Origin: Neobacillus niacini
GTDB taxonomy: Bacteria; Bacillota; Bacilli; Bacillales; Cytobacillaceae
Length of the DNA stretch: 64,000 nucleotides
Assembly: GCF_023715785.1 (NCBI RefSeq)
Contig: NZ_JAMBOX010000002.1
Location: 542,404 to 606,403 of the forward strand
Reading direction: 5' to 3'
Shown piece after piece: positions 60,957 to 64,000 of the stretch. The notes beneath the pieces are model-generated. The model was given only the letters and a program-made list of their open reading frames with translations, was not told the DNA's origin and searched no databases. Made by a program: the position numbers and the translations under genes. Position 1 is the stretch's first letter; each line of letters starts with the position of its first letter.

Positions 60957-61739
60957 CTAAGATATTGATCCTTCGTTTAGATGCTTATCGATTTCCGTCA
61001 ATGTTTTTCCAATGGAATCCTGAATGACATAGGTTCCATCAGCATGATTGTAAGGTGTATCGCCTTTATTAATGATGACCATGGGGACGCCGCGCTCCCG
61101 ATATTGCGGGAAGGTCGAGAAGGGCGTGACCTTCAGGCTTGTGCCCAGCACCAATAGACAATCGGCCTCCTCGATATGACGAAGAATCGTATTGAACCCT
61201 TGGACTGAAAACCACTCTCCAGCATCCCCGAATAAAACTACATCTGGCTTAATAAAACGATCTTCTACCCTTTTTGTATTACAATTGGCGCAAACATAAA
61301 AGTCCTCACTTGTTTGCATCCGTGAAATCATATCCTCGGCTGAGTATATTTTTCCACAGTGCAGGCATGAGGCGGTTTTCATGGTTCCATGAAACTCAAT
61401 GACATTTTTGCTGCCGGCCTTTTGATGAAGACCATCAATGTTCTGGGTAATAATATGCGGTACCCTACCCTGCTCCTCCCATTTTGCCAGGATTTCATGA
61501 CCGCAGTTTGGCTTGGCATCCGGATGATATAGATTCTCGATTGCAAATTGATAAAACTCCTTCGGATGTCGGTAAAAATAGTCGAGCGAAAGAATGGTTT
61601 CAGGGGCCAGCTGATATACCCCTGTTTTGGAACGGAAATCCCTAATTCCCGATTCTGTACTTATTCCCGCACCTGTCAGAACGACGATGTTTTTGGCCTT
61701 CTCAATGAAGCTTGTGCAAATATCTATGTTGCTTAACAT
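60957..61739 (-). CDS. NAD-dependent protein deacylase, SIR2 family (SrtN-like)
   Basis: 260 residues from ATG 61739 (AGGAG 8 nt upstream). VVLTGAGISTESGIRDFRS (NAD loop), ITQNIDGLHQKAGS with the catalytic His in VIEFHGT, and the zinc pair CLHC/CANC (about residues 130-160). VLGTSLKVTPFSTFP completes the cofactor pocket. It removes acetyl or other acyl groups from lysines. First gene of a two-gene unit. Confidence 0.93.
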   Translation of the reverse strand: MLSNIDICTSFIEKAKNIVVLTGAGISTESGIRDFRSKTGVYQLAPETILSLDYFYRHPKEFYQFAIENLYHPDAKPNCGHEILAKWEEQGRVPHIITQNIDGLHQKAGSKNVIEFHGTMKTASCLHCGKIYSAEDMISRMQTSEDFYVCANCNTKRVEDRFIKPDVVLFGDAGEWFSVQGFNTILRHIEEADCLLVLGTSLKVTPFSTFPQYRERGVPMVIINKGDTPYNHADGTYVIQDSIGKTLTEIDKHLNEGSIS

Positions 61740-61900
61740 GTTTAACACTCCTAGTCATACTTTTAGTATCAGTATAACTTCCCGATAAAAAGAAGGAAAA
61801 TGAAAGATAAGTAACGTATAAAGAAACAGAGGTTAAGGATCTATGGTCGGGGCAATCCTTTGTAAAAACTCCGTCTAACCTAAAAAGGGGGTGCTGCCAC

Positions 61901-62602
61901 GTGAAAAAATGGAGTGTCTTCCTATTGTTGGTTATCTTTTTAACAGGTTGTCGCTCTTCGCTATTTGGCGGAAACGCCATCATTGATTGGGTAGATTTTA
62001 TTAAATGGGACGGCGCGACTTACGATGGAATATATACCGGAGCTTTGGCTGACACAAAGTACATTGGTGAAAAGATTGGCGAAGTTAAGTTTAGGGTTGC
62101 TGACAATGTTTCGAATCCCAATTATAAGATTCGCAATGGCGACGCAGCATTTCATGAAAAAGGAACAGAAATATACAGGATTAAGGGCTATCCACAATTG
62201 ATTGCCGTTAATTCTCCCCGCGATATTAACGGGTATCGCGTCTATTTTTCAAGAGAAGAAACTGAATTCAAATGGCACTTTAAGGATATGCCGATCGAGA
62301 AAGTAAATCGAATCGAAATTTTTCTTGCCTACACACCTAATGGCGCAGAAAAAATAGCGGATATCAATATACCCGACGAAGTGAAAAGGTTTTTAGAACT
62401 TTTAAATACCAGCAAGGAAACGCCGACTTTCCAGCCTAATACAGGAAACAGTGATCCTATTTATTACGAGATGGTCTTTTACACCGATGAACCGATTGCC
62501 TATAAATATGACCTGCAGTTTGACGGAAACACGTATTATTGGCATCCTTGGGACACATCAATCATTTCGGGCGAAATAGGTGAGTTTCTTCCGAAAAACT
62601 AA
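61901..62602 (+). CDS. Putative lipoprotein of unknown function
   Basis: 233 residues from GTG 61901 (AAGGGGGTG RBS). Signal peptide KKWSVFLLLVIFLTGC with lipobox LTGC (Cys17). The mature part is beta-rich (FIKWDGATYDGIYTGA, GYRVYFSREETEFKWHF). No recognised domain. Terminator follows. Confidence 0.82.
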   Translation: MKKWSVFLLLVIFLTGCRSSLFGGNAIIDWVDFIKWDGATYDGIYTGALADTKYIGEKIGEVKFRVADNVSNPNYKIRNGDAAFHEKGTEIYRIKGYPQLIAVNSPRDINGYRVYFSREETEFKWHFKDMPIEKVNRIEIFLAYTPNGAEKIADINIPDEVKRFLELLNTSKETPTFQPNTGNSDPIYYEMVFYTDEPIAYKYDLQFDGNTYYWHPWDTSIISGEIGEFLPKN

Positions 62603-62606
62603 AAGG

Positions 62607-62635
62607 AAGCAGGCCAAACGAGTCTGCTTTTTTTT
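62607..62635 (+). terminator. Terminator of the lipoprotein gene
   Basis: AAGCAG / CTGCTT short stem and a run of ten T. Confidence 0.65.
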
Positions 62636-62730
62636 ATAGTAAATGGAAACCTTCCTCTTCTAAAATTCCGATAAGTGAGTCCACTTATAATGTTGTGTAA
62701 GTTTGGGATAATATCATTGAGGTGAACCAA

Positions 62731-62910
62731 ATGAACCTAAATAGGATAAAAGAGATACTCGCATCTGAAGAAGAAATTTTGGTTAACTATCACGGCATTC
62801 CCGTTTGGATTGAAAGCATCGAAACTGCCACCAGCATGGCATTAGTTTCTCAAAGAGGGACGCATGATGAAAGTCGATTGGTCCCAATCGATGGACTAGA
62901 GGAAATCTAA
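62731..62910 (+). CDS. sspH: Small acid-soluble spore protein, H type
   Basis: 59 residues from ATG 62731 (GAGGTG RBS; the GTG 9 nt upstream is less likely). NLNRIKEILASEEEILVNYH and IPVWIESIE match the minor SASP SspH. Made in the forespore; direct evidence that the host forms endospores. Confidence 0.9.
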   Translation: MNLNRIKEILASEEEILVNYHGIPVWIESIETATSMALVSQRGTHDESRLVPIDGLEEI

Positions 62911-62963
62911 AAAGCTAAATATCATTATTTCTATGTACGATTTAAAAGAAAGGATGAAGACGG

Positions 62964-63131
62964 ATGACAAATACTACAAATAACAAACGAGGCAACTCTC
63001 CAGGAAGAGATAATAATTTGGACCATGCAAGTATTAAGAATGGTTTAAATAATGACAATGCCTTTAGTGAAAATGGTTTGGAAAATAACCGATTACTTAA
63101 TGAGACTGTTAGCCAACATAAATCTGAATAA
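62964..63131 (+). CDS. Small Asn-rich protein (unrecognised)
   Basis: A 55-residue frame from ATG 62964 with AAAGGATG upstream. About a quarter of the residues are Asn (TNTTNNKRGNSPGRDNN); hydrophilic and probably unstructured. It follows sspH by 53 nt in the same direction, so it may be another minor spore protein, but I recognise no family. Confidence 0.55.
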   Translation: MTNTTNNKRGNSPGRDNNLDHASIKNGLNNDNAFSENGLENNRLLNETVSQHKSE

Positions 63132-63246
63132 AATTCCGGGCGGTTTCCTGGCTAAAAGAGCCTGTTTTTACTCCAAAAAGGTCGATTGAAGCAATTTAAA
63201 GGGGAAAATCGGGTATCCTTTTTTACCAATTTGGAGTTAAAAAATT

Positions 63247-63360
63247 ATATCCGCGGTGTTTCAGCCTATATCTGCGATCATCTTGGATATATCTGCGTTA
63301 ATTTGATTTTATCTGCGATAAATTAAATATATCTGCGCATAATTCCAATATATCCGCGAT
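63247..63360. repeat. Degenerate 21-nt periodic array C
   Basis: Six copies of TATATCTGCG-like units have their GCG at 63253, 63274, 63295, 63315, 63335 and 63356, spacing 20-21 nt. They lie in the 300-base space between the small Asn-rich gene and the 5S rRNA; apart from the rRNA terminator I see nothing else there. Confidence 0.7.
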
Positions 63361-63397
63361 GCCCCTTTTTTAAAGCCAATTACCCTTTTAAAACCAC

Positions 63398-63431
63398 AAA
63401 AAAGACAACCCTTATTTAGGTTGTCTTTTAA
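63398..63431 (-). terminator. Terminator of the rRNA operon
   Basis: AAGACAACC / GGTTGTCTT stem with 8-nt loop and U-run on the minus strand, 3 nt past the 5S gene. Confidence 0.85.
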
Positions 63432-63433
63432 TA

Positions 63434-63550
<117 letters not shown>

Positions 63551-63750
63551 GCCTACTACACTGAACTATCTTCCCTGCTGGCTTGCGACGAGCTGAACAA
63601 CAGCTTCCTCGAATAAGCTTTGGCGCAGGAGCAGACTTTCAAAGTGCCATGTTACTCAAATTATGTTCAAAGAATAAAACAAAGGGTTCATTCCCTCAAA
63701 ACTAGATAATGCAGAAGAAGTAGTGTAAAAACGAGTTCGCCAGTAAATGA

Positions 63751-63871
63751 CTTGTCTAGCTTCGGCTCCTAACTTCTCGGCCGTTTCGGTCCGTCCCTAC
63801 AAATCCAAAACCGGGATTTGCAGTGCCAGCCCTCCAACGTCTCTCGAAGTTGAACAGTCGCCTCCGCTTTT
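63751..63871. repeat. Repeat-like element in the 23S-5S spacer
   Basis: About 120 nt between CTTGTCTAGCTTCGGCTCC and GCCTCCGCTTTTC, with internal inverted repeats (AAATCC/GGATTT). The wording recalls dispersed intergenic repeats of Bacillaceae that end in TCTAGC and CCTCCGC. It helps make the spacer about 325 nt, long for this genus group. Confidence 0.5.
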
Positions 63872-63876
63872 CTATT

Positions 63877-64000
<124 letters not shown>

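Overview
The window looks like a chromosomal segment of a low-GC, spore-forming Bacillaceae species. The evidence is an H-type small acid-soluble spore protein gene, close matches by eye to Bacillus DeoD, Prs, SstT, AsnO/AsnB-type and YthAB-type proteins, AGGAGG-type ribosome binding sites, sigma-A-like promoters, and a 23S-5S rRNA operon at the right edge. The genus (Neobacillus/Mesobacillus-like) is only a guess.

Layout. 1-8 kb holds ordinary genes: the end of a TldE/PmbA protein, two small membrane-anchored proteins, deoD, a cysteine-desulfurase-like enzyme, an alpha/beta hydrolase, an MFS transporter and a methyltransferase. 8.5-10.1 kb is a two-gene locus. The first gene carries a 5-bp tandem duplication that breaks its frame. 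The second is best read as a selenoprotein of the UGSC family: an in-frame TGA followed by Gly-Ser-Cys, 82 further open codons and a SECIS-like hairpin. 10-18.6 kb has an amidase and a complete oligopeptide/dipeptide ABC operon (two ATPases, HAD protein, binding lipoprotein, two permeases, Nudix hydrolase). 18.8-24 kb has a methyltransferase, the fused remains of a Crp/Fnr regulator and a P-type ATPase, sstT, a divergent prs paralogue and a GNAT protein.

24-48 kb is a catabolic island for CoA-activated acids. A nine-gene minus-strand operon (enoyl-CoA hydratase, biotin carrier, AtuA pair, two acyl-CoA dehydrogenases, carboxyltransferase, AMP-ligase, MaoC) starts from a near-perfect -24/-12 sigma-54 promoter. 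A sigma-54 activator with CBS, PAS, AAA+ and Fis domains is divergently transcribed beside it. A second -24/-12 promoter precedes two tandem AMP-ligases. A third operon (two carboxyltransferases, AMP-ligase, enoyl-CoA hydratase, quinone oxidoreductase, SDR) has a sigma-A promoter and two similar 18-bp TetR-type dyads. Three carboxyltransferases are encoded but no biotin carboxylase. Together the genes could activate, dehydrogenate, carboxylate and hydrate branched or isoprenoid-like acids.

48.5-64 kb holds a SleB-type hydrolase, an ECF sigma/anti-sigma pair in one operon with two orphan ABC permeases (with a candidate self-regulated ECF promoter), a cytochrome bd oxidase pair, a thioesterase, asparagine synthetase, a CPBP protease, a sirtuin, a lipoprotein, sspH and the 3' end of an rRNA operon. 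The rRNA spacer is long and holds a repeat-like element.

Three intergenic stretches (28.9, 32.4 and 63.3 kb) carry degenerate repeats with the same period of about 21 nt and related cores, although their sequences differ from locus to locus.
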